Source: Planctomycetota bacterium
GTDB lineage: Bacteria > Planctomycetota > UBA1135 > GCA-002686595
DNA: 64,000 nt
Direction: 5' to 3'
Assembly (NCBI GenBank): GCA_021413885.1
Contig: JAIOPM010000003.1
Location: forward strand, 5,155 to 69,154
Positions 32,604-41,723 of this stretch are shown here, piece after piece. Made by a program: the position numbers and the translations under genes. Below the pieces are notes generated by a model that ran no database searches, was not told the origin of the DNA, and saw nothing but the letters and a program-made list of their open reading frames with translations. The stretch's first letter is position 1. Each line of letters opens with the position of its first letter.

Positions 32604-35600
32604 CTACGCGGCGCCTTCGCCGTCGTCCGCGTTCGCGCCGGTGACGCCCCAGTCCTTCAAGCGCTGATAGATCTTCGCGCGCGAGATGCCGAGCAACTCC
32701 GCCGCCTTGCGCTTGTCGCCGCCGCACGCCTCGATCGCGTGGAAGATCGCTTCGCGTTCGAGCTCGGCGAGCGACCTGACCTGCGAACCGTCCGCGCGCG
32801 GCGCAGAGCCCTTCGTGTTCCCCGGATCGCGCACGAGGCTCGGATCGACGATGTCGCCTTCGGACATCACCGCGAGGCGCGCGAGTTCGTTGAAGAGCTC
32901 GCGCACGTTGCCCGGCCACGCGCGCCGCACGAGGCGCTCGACGACCGCGGGCGCGATCGCTCGCGCGCGACCCGTCTGCGCCGTCTGCATGCGCAGGAAG
33001 TGCGCGACGAGCTCGGGGATGTCGCTCTCGCGTTCGGAGAGCGGCGGCATGCGGACCTGCAAACCGTCGAGCCGGTAGTAGAGGTCGGAACGGAAGCGGC
33101 CTTCGCGCACTTCGCGTTCGAGATCGCGATTGGTCGCGGCGACCAGACGGAAGTCGACGAGCCGCGCGTGGTTGTCGCCGAGCCGCCGGATCTCCGACGT
33201 CTCGAGCACGCGCAACAACTTCGCTTGCAGCTCGAGCGGCAACTCGCCGATCTCGTCTAGGAAGAGCGTCCCGCCGTGCGCGCGCTCGATCAGCCCTTCG
33301 CGATCGCGATCGGCGCCGGTGAACGCGCCGCGGCACGCGCCGAACAATTCGGCTTCGATCAACGTCGGCGGCAGCGCGGCGCAGTTCTCGGAGACGAACG
33401 GCGCGTCCTTGCGCGGCGAGAGGGAATGCAACGCGAGCGCCGCGAGCTCCTTCCCCGTGCCGCTCTCGCCGGTGACCAGCACCGGCAACTTGACCTGGGC
33501 CGCGCGCTCGATCAAACGCTGCACGCCGCGCATCACCGTCGACGAGCCGACCAAGTCCTGCTTCGGCGCGGTGACGCCGGCGCTCTCGAGAGCGCGGCGC
33601 GCGCGGACGAGCTCGACGTCCTGCGTCGCGACTTGACGACGGAGTTCGCGGTTCAAACGCCGGATCTCGTCGAGGCGCCGCACTTGCAGGATCGCGAGAC
33701 CGGCTTGGTCGGCGAGCAACGAGAGCATGCGCTCGGTCCGCGCGGAGAACGCGCCTTCGACCAAGCGGTGATCGACGTAGATCACGCCGCGCAACTTGGC
33801 GTCGACGCGGAACGGCAGACACAGGATCGAACGCAGGTCGAGCGCGATCACGCTCGGCGCGGCGGCGAAACCGGGTTCCTCGGCGGCGTTCGAGACCCGC
33901 AGCGGACGCATCGTCGACAACGCTTCGGCGAGGACCGAGCGCGAGACCTCGAGCTCGGGATCGCGGATGTCGCCGCGCCGACTGTCGCGCGCGGTGTCGA
34001 ACGCGAGCTCGCCGTCCTCCTCGAGGATCAGGAAGCCGCGCTGCGCGCCGCTGACCTCGAGCGTCTTCTCGACGATCGTTCCGATCAAGCGCGGCAGCTC
34101 TTCCTGCTCGAGGAGCTGACGATTGATGTCCAACAGTGACACGACTTCCATCTCGAACTCCTCGTCGGTCGCCGCGCGTTGTTCGCCGGCAGCCAGGTCT
34201 TCGGGGAACGGATCGGGCATCGACAGCAACGAACCGCGCAACGCACGCGCCTCGTCGACGTCGAGGCCGGCGGCGCAGCGCGCGAACAACGCTTCGAAGC
34301 GAGCGCGATGACTCGCGGCGGCCCGCGGATCGCGCGTGCGCGCGGCGAGTGCGCACGCGAGCCGCGCCGCGCGATCGTCGCGGCCGCGCGCTTCGAGCGC
34401 CTGCAGGCGACGGTGGACTTCCGGTCGATCGAGGTTCGGCGACGCGAGCACCGCGAGCAGCTCTTCGTCGTCGCGCACGAGCTCGTTCGCGAGCGCTCGA
34501 ACGCGTTCCTCCGCGATCGGCCGACCGGCGAGACGCTCGAGGAGCACCCACGCTTCGTCCGCGACGATCGCGAGGCCGACCGAGCGCGCGAGACGCTCCG
34601 CGCGCTCGAATGCATCGCGCGCGCCGTCGACGTCGCCGCGCAACCAACGCGCGCGGCCCACGGCCGTCAGCGTGCGCGGGTCGCCTTCGGCGAGGTTCGC
34701 GGCGTCCGAGCGATTCACGCTTCGTTCGGCGAGCGCGCCGATGCGAGCCGCGCACTCGTCGGCCCGCGCGCCGAGCAACAGCGCTTCGACGCTCTTCTTC
34801 GCCGCGAAGAGCTCGGCCGCCGCGCGTTGCAGTTCGTCCAACGCGGCGCGCATGCGTCCGCGTTCCGCGTAGAGGAGTCCGAGCATCCCGCGCACCGCGA
34901 CGGCGCCGGTGCGATCGCCCAAGCGCTCGCGCAGTTCGAGCGCGGACGCGAGCAGCGGCTCGCCCGCCGCCAACTCGCCGGTCTCGCGCAGGAACGCGCC
35001 CCACTGCGCGCGCGCCTGCGCGATGCCGGGCAGGAAGCCCGCGGTCTGGTAGCCGTTCAACGCGCGCTCGTAGGCTCGCCGCGCTTCGTCGGGACGCCCG
35101 CGGCGCCGCGCGAGCGTCGCGAGGTTGAGCGAGAGCGCCGCGGCGCGTTGTCCGTGGCCCGCGCGATCGGCGTGCGCGAGTTCGTCGGTCAGGAGCTGCA
35201 CCGCGTGATCGACGTCGCCGAGCCTGGCGAGCGCCATCGCCTGCACTTCGACGAGCTGCGCGCGCGTCGCCGCGTTCGGATTTCGCGCGAGCGACGCAAC
35301 GGCGCGCTCGACGACGACGTCGTCGCGGCGCAAGTCGTAGAGAGAGCGCGTCTCGAGGCACGCGGCATCCGCGGCTTGCGCGGGATCGGCCGCGCCGGCG
35401 GCGACCGCGAGCTCGAGCGCCGCGCGCGCATCATGGCGCTGCAACGCGATCGACGCGCGGACACGCAGCGCGAGCGCTCGCGATTCGGAATCGTCGTCGC
35501 GTCCGAGTTCCTCGGCGACGCGGGCGGCGCGCTCGAGCTCGCCGAGGCCGAGCCAGCCATGCGCCGTCTCGAAGTCGAGTTCGCGACGGGCTCTCGCATC

Positions 35601-37502
35601 GACGGCGAGGCGACGCGCGCGCGACGCAAGTCGGAGCGCGAGTTCATGAAGCCCGCCCTCGCGCAACGTGCGCGTCTCTGCGATCAACTCGTCGAGCGAA
35701 CGACGGCCCGCAAGCCACTCGAACAGCGCCGCGACGTGCGCCGGCGCGCCGCGTTCCGCGAGCCACGAACTCGCGCGCGCCGCGAACTCGCGACGCTCGT
35801 CGGCCGGCACCAGCTCTTCGAGCGGAGCGAGACCGTCGAACTCGCGTTCGAGCTCCGCCCCACGCCGACGCGCCACGCCGCTCGCGAGCAACTCGTCGAT
35901 CGCGCGCGCCGAGTTCGCATCGGACACCGCGGCGATCGTCGCCAGATCGCGCGCACTCGCGCGCTCGCCGAGGACATGGAACGCCGCCGCCAGACGACGC
36001 GCTTCGGGTGAGAGCTCGACTCGCTTCCCGTGCTCGCCGAGATCCGTCGGCAACGCCGAAGGTCGCACACGATAGCCGTCGACGCCGACGGCGATCGCTC
36101 CGACGGCCGCGGCGCGAGCGAGACCGCGACGTGCGTCGACGGTGCTGCCGTCGCTCGCCTGCGCGAGCCACGCCGCGAGCTCCGCGCGCTGCGCTTGCGT
36201 CTCCTCCGGAAACTCCGCGGCGACGAAATCCGCCCACGTCTCCTCCGCGACGCGCGGGAACGCGAGACGCAGACCGCCGAGGTCCGTCGACGGCAACACG
36301 TTGCCCGGCGCGATCACCGCGAGGAACTGGGAACGACCGTGCGCCTGGCGCGTCGCACGCACGAGCGCTTCGAGCGCGCGGAGTTCGAACACGCCGTCGC
36401 TCGGCACCGACACGACGCGTCGACGCTCGTCCGCGCCGCGCGCGCGTTGCTGCGCCCACGCATCGAGCGCGACCGAATCGCGGATCGTCGCGAGCTCGGC
36501 GGTCAGGTCGACGCGCTCGACGCGGCCGCCGGCGAGCGCGATGGTCAACGCAAGCTCGCGCGCCACGAGCGCGACGTCCTCGCCGGACGAGCACTCGAGC
36601 CAGACGTCGCCTTGCGCGTCCGCGATCGTACGCACGAGATCCTCGCGGCCGAAGAACAACGGAAGTCGCGGCGCTTCCGCGAGGCGCGGAGCTTCGAGCT
36701 CGAGCCCGAGACGTGCGACGATCCCACGCGCCGCCCACGCTGCGGAGGCGGGTCGCTCGCTCGGATCGCGCGCGACCAAGCGCGCCACGAGGTCGCGCGA
36801 CCACTCGGGCAGCGCTTGACTCGTCAGTCCGGCCGCCGCCAGGAAATCCTCGGCCGGGAAGCGCGCGTAGAAGTCACGCGGCGTCACCGCGACGTCGGCG
36901 AAGAGTCCGACGATCATCACGCCGAACGCGAAGAGGTCGCTCGCGGCGTCGGGCGCTCCGCCGGCGAGCAACTCCGGCGCGATCGCGAGCCAACTCCCGG
37001 TCGCTCCTTCGCGACGCTCGCCGCGCGCGAGCGAAAGACCGAAGTCCGTCACCACGGGACGGCCGTCGGGTCGCACGAGTACGTTCGCGGCCTTCAGATC
37101 GGCGTGGACGAAGCCTGCGGCGTGCAGGTGCGCGAGGGCGAAGCCGAGTTCGGCGAGCACGCGACCGACTTCGACCTGCGAGCGACCGACCGCCCAGCGA
37201 CCGAGCTCCGAGCCGTCGATCCATTCGCGCGCGACCCAACTCGCGCCGCCGTCGAGCGAGCCCCAGTCGACGAGACGCGCGATCGACGGGTGCTCGACCC
37301 GGGCGAGGACCGCGAGCTCCGCCGCCCGTTCGACCCCGACCGCGTCCGGCGCGATCCGCAGGACGACTTCGCGGTCGCCGCGCCGGGCGCGCACGACGCG
37401 CGATCCGTCCGGACGCCGCGAGAGCTCCGCCACCGAGGCATACCCGGCGGGCAGAGCTTCCTCCTTCTCATGGAGGTCGTGGGTGTGTTCGGTCCAATTC
37501 AT
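32604..37502 (-). CDS. Sigma-54-dependent activator with N-terminal Ser/Thr kinase-like, TPR and GAF domains
   Basis: The product is about 1632 aa. Residues about 25-290 are kinase-like: catalytic loop HADLKAAN and DFG are present, but the glycine loop is poor and the VAIK lysine position reads VVLRI, so activity is uncertain. A degenerate ATPase-like stretch follows, then many TPRs (about 640-1130) and a GAF domain (about 1150-1290). The AAA+ domain has Walker A GESGTGKE, the sigma-54 contact GAFTGA, Walker B GGTLFLDEIGE and arginine finger region FRSDLYYRLDGLQV. A Fis-type helix-turn-helix closes it (GGDKRKAAELLGISRAKIYQ). It would activate sigma-54 promoters in response to cytoplasmic signals. 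The ATG at 37502 is chosen over a TTG five codons earlier. Confidence 0.92.
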   Translation of the reverse strand: MNWTEHTHDLHEKEEALPAGYASVAELSRRPDGSRVVRARRGDREVVLRIAPDAVGVERAAELAVLARVEHPSIARLVDWGSLDGGASWVAREWIDGSELGRWAVGRSQVEVGRVLAELGFALAHLHAAGFVHADLKAANVLVRPDGRPVVTDFGLSLARGERREGATGSWLAIAPELLAGGAPDAASDLFAFGVMIVGLFADVAVTPRDFYARFPAEDFLAAAGLTSQALPEWSRDLVARLVARDPSERPASAAWAARGIVARLGLELEAPRLAEAPRLPLFFGREDLVRTIADAQGDVWLECSSGEDVALVARELALTIALAGGRVERVDLTAELATIRDSVALDAWAQQRARGADERRRVVSVPSDGVFELRALEALVRATRQAHGRSQFLAVIAPGNVLPSTDLGGLRLAFPRVAEETWADFVAAEFPEETQAQRAELAAWLAQASDGSTVDARRGLARAAAVGAIAVGVDGYRVRPSALPTDLGEHGKRVELSPEARRLAAAFHVLGERASARDLATIAAVSDANSARAIDELLASGVARRRGAELEREFDGLAPLEELVPADERREFAARASSWLAERGAPAHVAALFEWLAGRRSLDELIAETRTLREGGLHELALRLASRARRLAVDARARRELDFETAHGWLGLGELERAARVAEELGRDDDSESRALALRVRASIALQRHDARAALELAVAAGAADPAQAADAACLETRSLYDLRRDDVVVERAVASLARNPNAATRAQLVEVQAMALARLGDVDHAVQLLTDELAHADRAGHGQRAAALSLNLATLARRRGRPDEARRAYERALNGYQTAGFLPGIAQARAQWGAFLRETGELAAGEPLLASALELRERLGDRTGAVAVRGMLGLLYAERGRMRAALDELQRAAAELFAAKKSVEALLLGARADECAARIGALAERSVNRSDAANLAEGDPRTLTAVGRARWLRGDVDGARDAFERAERLARSVGLAIVADEAWVLLERLAGRPIAEERVRALANELVRDDEELLAVLASPNLDRPEVHRRLQALEARGRDDRAARLACALAARTRDPRAAASHRARFEALFARCAAGLDVDEARALRGSLLSMPDPFPEDLAAGEQRAATDEEFEMEVVSLLDINRQLLEQEELPRLIGTIVEKTLEVSGAQRGFLILEEDGELAFDTARDSRRGDIRDPELEVSRSVLAEALSTMRPLRVSNAAEEPGFAAAPSVIALDLRSILCLPFRVDAKLRGVIYVDHRLVEGAFSARTERMLSLLADQAGLAILQVRRLDEIRRLNRELRRQVATQDVELVRARRALESAGVTAPKQDLVGSSTVMRGVQRLIERAAQVKLPVLVTGESGTGKELAALALHSLSPRKDAPFVSENCAALPPTLIEAELFGACRGAFTGADRDREGLIERAHGGTLFLDEIGELPLELQAKLLRVLETSEIRRLGDNHARLVDFRLVAATNRDLEREVREGRFRSDLYYRLDGLQVRMPPLSERESDIPELVAHFLRMQTAQTGRARAIAPAVVERLVRRAWPGNVRELFNELARLAVMSEGDIVDPSLVRDPGNTKGSAPRADGSQVRSLAELEREAIFHAIEACGGDKRKAAELLGISRAKIYQRLKDWGVTGANADDGEGAA

Positions 37503-37654
37503 GGACTGCGGTTCCAAAAGCTAGCCCGCCGGAACGCCCTCGGAGGCACCGCGGCGGGTTTCATCCATCCGGGCGCAACAAGCGCGCCCCTCGGGACCGT
37601 CACGGTCCGTCGACGACGACCGGGGTACAGTCGTTGCGCCGGCAGCGCATCACC

Positions 37655-39433
37655 ATGACGAACCTCTCGCTTCACTCTCTCGCCCGCTGCCTCGCGCCGT
37701 TCGCCCTGGTCGGGCCGGCGGTCGCCGCCGACTCGGCGATCTGGCGCGGCGCGCCGTCCGGACCCGGCGACGTGATCGTTTTCGACGTCGCGGCACCCGG
37801 TTCCGCGCACGCGGTCGCGGTGCTCACGGGTATCCGCCTGCTGCCGCTCGAGTTCGCCGGCCACAGCGCGGCGGACGAATTCGCCGTGCGCTTCCCCCGC
37901 CGCCGCGACGACATCCCCGGCGCGGCGAGGTTGGTGCTCCAACAGAGCCGGGGTTCGCTCTACCGCTACGTCCGTCCGGGAGCGGCGACCGACGCCCACG
38001 GCTTCTTCGTCGTCGACGGTCAGGGTGCGCGCGTCGTCTTCGAGCTCGCGGTCCCCGCCGGCGCTCCCGATCCGATCGTCGGCCGCGTCGCGGTCGCGTT
38101 CGACGGCAGCGCGCTGCTGGTCGCGACCACGCCGGCCGCCGGCGGCGATCTGTTCGAGATCGACGTCGCGAGCGGCCTGCTGCGTCCGCGCACCGCGAAC
38201 CTCGCGCCGCTCGACTTCGGATCGCAAGGCCTCGCGCTCGGCCCTCAGTTCGGCTTCGCGGTGCACGCGAGCGGCGCGTTGCGTTTCACGCGCGCCTTGA
38301 ACGGCGACGCGCAGGTCGTCAACTTCCCCGCGCCCGCGCCGCAGTGGTTCTCGCGCGAGCTCGTGGTCTCGACCAACGGCGCGTTCGCCGCGACGACCGC
38401 GGGAGTCGACCCGACTCATGCGCTCGCGTACTCGCTCGGCGCGAGCGGCGCCGCGGTCCAAGTCGGGCAGACGGCGATGGAGCTCTCGGGCGCGGGCTTC
38501 TTCCCCGCGGCGCAGAACGGTCCCCATCTCGCGATCTCCGACGACGGCAGCACCGTCGCGTGGCGTTCGGAGGGAGCGAAGCGCGAAGCCTTCGTCGCCC
38601 ACGTCTCGCCGCCGGTCGCCGAGGTGCCCGAACAACTGACGTCGGACGCGAAGTTCCTCGACACGCTCGACGAGATCGGCCTCTACGGCTTCCGGCCGTT
38701 GTCGAACACGCTGGTGCTCGCGATCGGCAAGGGCACGCTCGGCGTGCCGAACACGCTCGACGCCGCGGACCTGTTCGCGGTGAATCTCCCGACCGGCGCG
38801 CCGGCGAACTTCGTCAACCTCTCGCTCTCCTCGGGCGTCGCGAACCTGCCGTTCAACGTCGCGCCGAAGATCAAGCCGGATTTCACGCACTGGATCGAGA
38901 GCGCGAACGCGTTCGTCGTCCACGACGGCGGCTCCGATCGCGTGCTCGTGGTCAAGGCGTCGCAGAGCGGCGCGCAAGTGCTGCTGAACGACGCGAAGTC
39001 GCTCGATTGGATGGAGCCGTTGAACGGCGATTGGTTGCTCTCCGTGCGCAGCGCCGCGGGCAACAAGCCCCAAGAACTCTGGCGCGTCTCCGGAACGCTG
39101 ACGGGCGCGCCGGTGCGCGTCGCGACGTTCCCGAGCGGCGACGAGCTCACGCGCGTCGCGCTGCGGCCCGACGGCTGGCTCGCGTTCGTCGAGACGGGAC
39201 CACTCGACGAATTCGTGTGGCGCTACTCGAACGCGACGGCGCAGGTGCAGCTCCTGAGCTCGCGGCCGTTGAACTACGGACCGAGCCTCGGCTTCGCGCC
39301 GTCGGGCGAATTGCTCTTCTCGGTCGGCAAGCTCGGCGCGCCTGCGCTGTTCGGCAAATGGCCGACGCCGGGCGCAGGCAAGCGTTTGCCGCTCGGCCCG
39401 CTGCAGCCGGGCTTCGTGCTCCCCGGCGCGTGA
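37655..39433 (+). CDS. Secreted beta-propeller-like protein of unknown function
   Basis: The product is 592 aa with a signal peptide ending near PAVAADS. The mature part is a succession of short beta repeats of the TolB/WD40-like kind, such as SDDGSTVAWRSEGAKREAFV and ALRPDGWLAFVETGPLDEFV, suggesting a six- or seven-bladed propeller. No catalytic residues or cysteine clusters stand out. The frame is open far upstream (to 36008) but only as a shadow of the sigma-54 activator gene; the ATG at 37655 starts a clear signal peptide. It is divergent from the activator gene and convergent with the beta-helix lipoprotein (7-nt gap). Confidence 0.78.
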   Translation: MTNLSLHSLARCLAPFALVGPAVAADSAIWRGAPSGPGDVIVFDVAAPGSAHAVAVLTGIRLLPLEFAGHSAADEFAVRFPRRRDDIPGAARLVLQQSRGSLYRYVRPGAATDAHGFFVVDGQGARVVFELAVPAGAPDPIVGRVAVAFDGSALLVATTPAAGGDLFEIDVASGLLRPRTANLAPLDFGSQGLALGPQFGFAVHASGALRFTRALNGDAQVVNFPAPAPQWFSRELVVSTNGAFAATTAGVDPTHALAYSLGASGAAVQVGQTAMELSGAGFFPAAQNGPHLAISDDGSTVAWRSEGAKREAFVAHVSPPVAEVPEQLTSDAKFLDTLDEIGLYGFRPLSNTLVLAIGKGTLGVPNTLDAADLFAVNLPTGAPANFVNLSLSSGVANLPFNVAPKIKPDFTHWIESANAFVVHDGGSDRVLVVKASQSGAQVLLNDAKSLDWMEPLNGDWLLSVRSAAGNKPQELWRVSGTLTGAPVRVATFPSGDELTRVALRPDGWLAFVETGPLDEFVWRYSNATAQVQLLSSRPLNYGPSLGFAPSGELLFSVGKLGAPALFGKWPTPGAGKRLPLGPLQPGFVLPGA

Positions 39434-39440
39434 GCGAGTT

Positions 39441-41723
39441 TCAGCCGACCGTGTAGGCGAGCGCCAACGGCGCCGCGTTCGGTTCGCCGGCCAGCGTGCG
39501 CAACGTCGCGTGCAGTTCGATCAGCAACGGACCGCTCGGCCAACCCGCCGGCGGCGGCGCGAGTTGGAGTTCGTTGCCGACGGTGAGGAGCGTCGCGCCG
39601 AGCTCGAGCGCCTGCGCGTCGAGCACACGAACGCTCTGCGCGTCGACGGAGCTCGGATCGAGCGCACCGCCCGCGAACTCGAGCTCGATCACGTCGAACG
39701 CACCGAGCGCCTGATCGAGCCGCGGCGTCGTGCGCGCGAGGAAGAAGAGCGGCGCGGCTCCGGCCTCGAGCCGCGCGATCGCGACGACGTTCGGCGCGCC
39801 GAGCGGTCCCGCGTCGACCGGCGGAGCGCCGAGCGGCGTCATCGCGGCCCCGAACGCGACGCTGCCCTGAACGACGTGCTCGTCCTCGTCGACGCCGCCC
39901 GCGCCGGCGAACACGAAGAGCGTCGTCGGCAGCAGCACGAAGTCCGGAACGGGCGCGAGCGCGACCTGCGTTCCGGGTCCGACCGCCGAGAGCGTGCGCG
40001 GTGCGCCGTCGTCGGCGAGTTCGACACGTTCGCCCGGCGTCAGCGAACCGAGGTCGTCGAGCACGAGCTTCGGCGCGACGAACCCGTCGACGCCGCGGTA
40101 CTCGCGCGGCGAGCGCACGAAGAGCGGCGCGTTCGGATCGGCTTCGATCACGCAGTCGTGCGTGCGTACGCCGAGGAAGGGATTCGGTTGCAACGCAGCG
40201 ATCGTCGAGACCGCGCTGGACTCGACCGACGTGCTCGCGAAACCGCCAAGCGCGTTGCCGGCGATCAAGAGATGGCTCGCGAGCACCGGCACGTTGCCGC
40301 CCTCGGCGAACAGCCCGAAGCCGCGATTGCCGACCAACACCGACGCGGCGACGACCGCGTGTGACGGCGTCGATTGCGAGGAGACCTGCAAGCCGTCGCC
40401 GCCGTTCGCGCTGGAACGCAGGTCGTGGATCAACGCGGTCGAAGTCGAATCGAGTTGGAGTTGGACGCCGTCGTTCTGGTTGTTGCGCGCCAAGCAACCG
40501 CGCACGAGGAGCTCGAGCCGCCAACCCGGAATGAGATTGAAGTCGACGTCGATCAAGAGTCCCGCCTTCTGACGGTTGCGCTCGAACGTCGAGCCTTCGA
40601 TCGCGACGTCGAACACCGCGCCGACCGCGGGGATCGTCGGCGGCGCGAGGTTGAGCTTCAGGCCTTCGAAGCCGTTGTCCACGAACTGCGAGCCGCGCAC
40701 GTCGAACGCGAGGCGCACGCCGCTCGGGGCGACGAGCGGTCCGCACTCGACGCCTTCCTGCACGTTGTGCGTGAAGCTCGAATGCTCGATCTCGACGTCG
40801 ACGCCGCCTTGCACGAAGAGCCCATCGGCGCCGTTCGCGTCGACGGTGCACGCGACGAAACTCGCCGCGATCACGCGGTCCTCCACCGTCGTCGAGACCT
40901 TGAGTCCGCGGCCCTTCATCCCGCTGACCTTCACCGCGCGCAGTTGGCACGGCGTGTCGCGGCTCTCGAAGCCGATCACGCCTTTCTGATCGCCGACGAG
41001 CTCGAGCCCGTCGACCACCGACCCGGTGTTGCCGTCGATCAACGTCAACACGTTGAGCGGACTGCGACCGTGCAGACGAGTCGGCAGAGCCGCGGGATCG
41101 CGCGTCGCAAGATCGAAGTCCGCCGCGAAGCCGCCGTAGAGATCGACGCGCGAGTAGAGCGGCAGACCGAGATCGAAGTAGTCGCCCGCCGCGAGCCACA
41201 CGTTGCCCGCGCCGTGGATCTGCGCCGTCAAGATCGCGCTGATCGGATCGGGGAACGCGGTGCTCGGCGTCAGACCGTCGGCGTTGCTCGAGCTCGCGCC
41301 GGCGCGCACGTAGATCGGCGGATTCGGACGGGCCGAAAGGACGGCGCCGATGGGCTCGAATGTGCCGATTCCGCGATCGAGCGCGAGACCGAAGAAGTAC
41401 TTGGTGCCGTCGACGAGCCCGAACGCATTCCACGTTGAGCTCCCCGTCGTCGTCGCGATCGGCGCGCCCGAGTAGACCGCGCCGAGCTGCGTCGACTGGA
41501 AGAGCGCGACCGCGACCGGCGCGCCGGCGAGATCAGTCGCCTTCCAATCGAGACGCACGACGCCGTCGCCCGCAACCGCCGACACGAGGCCGACGTCGGC
41601 GCTGACGACGGTGCCGGTGCTCGCGCCGCCGGAGGACGCGACGTGGCCGACGCCGCCGGTGCAGGCGACGAGCACGAGCAGCGTGCCCGTCGCCGCGAAG
41701 AGACTAGAGGACGATCGTCGCAT
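39441..41723 (-). CDS. Lipoprotein with right-handed parallel beta-helix (DUF1565-like)
   Basis: The product is 760 aa. A lipobox (LLVLVAC, near residue 21) is followed by a fibronectin-III-like segment (VRLDWKATDLAGAPVAVALF). A pectate-lyase-like beta-helix starts with IYVRAGASSSNADGLTPSTA, the usual DUF1565 opening, and continues with many turns of the type VDGLELVGDQKGVIGFESRD, NGADGLFVQGG and NQNDGVQLQL up to about residue 500. The C-terminal 200 residues are further beta structure. Such proteins bind or cut acidic polysaccharides, but no lyase catalytic residues are evident. Its start overlaps by 20 nt the end of the upstream gene on the same strand, so the two are translationally coupled. 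Confidence 0.82.
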   Translation of the reverse strand: MRRSSSSLFAATGTLLVLVACTGGVGHVASSGGASTGTVVSADVGLVSAVAGDGVVRLDWKATDLAGAPVAVALFQSTQLGAVYSGAPIATTTGSSTWNAFGLVDGTKYFFGLALDRGIGTFEPIGAVLSARPNPPIYVRAGASSSNADGLTPSTAFPDPISAILTAQIHGAGNVWLAAGDYFDLGLPLYSRVDLYGGFAADFDLATRDPAALPTRLHGRSPLNVLTLIDGNTGSVVDGLELVGDQKGVIGFESRDTPCQLRAVKVSGMKGRGLKVSTTVEDRVIAASFVACTVDANGADGLFVQGGVDVEIEHSSFTHNVQEGVECGPLVAPSGVRLAFDVRGSQFVDNGFEGLKLNLAPPTIPAVGAVFDVAIEGSTFERNRQKAGLLIDVDFNLIPGWRLELLVRGCLARNNQNDGVQLQLDSTSTALIHDLRSSANGGDGLQVSSQSTPSHAVVAASVLVGNRGFGLFAEGGNVPVLASHLLIAGNALGGFASTSVESSAVSTIAALQPNPFLGVRTHDCVIEADPNAPLFVRSPREYRGVDGFVAPKLVLDDLGSLTPGERVELADDGAPRTLSAVGPGTQVALAPVPDFVLLPTTLFVFAGAGGVDEDEHVVQGSVAFGAAMTPLGAPPVDAGPLGAPNVVAIARLEAGAAPLFFLARTTPRLDQALGAFDVIELEFAGGALDPSSVDAQSVRVLDAQALELGATLLTVGNELQLAPPPAGWPSGPLLIELHATLRTLAGEPNAAPLALAYTVG

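Noticed and set aside
32155-35361. 1068-codon minus-strand open frame overlapping the sigma-54 activator in another frame
   Set aside because: Translation is almost pure Arg/Ala/Ser with no motif; the overlapping frame encodes the complete activator.
36008-37654. Extended N-terminus for the beta-propeller gene (open frame back to 36008)
   Set aside because: The region is the antisense shadow of the sigma-54 activator; a signal peptide starts at the ATG at 37655.
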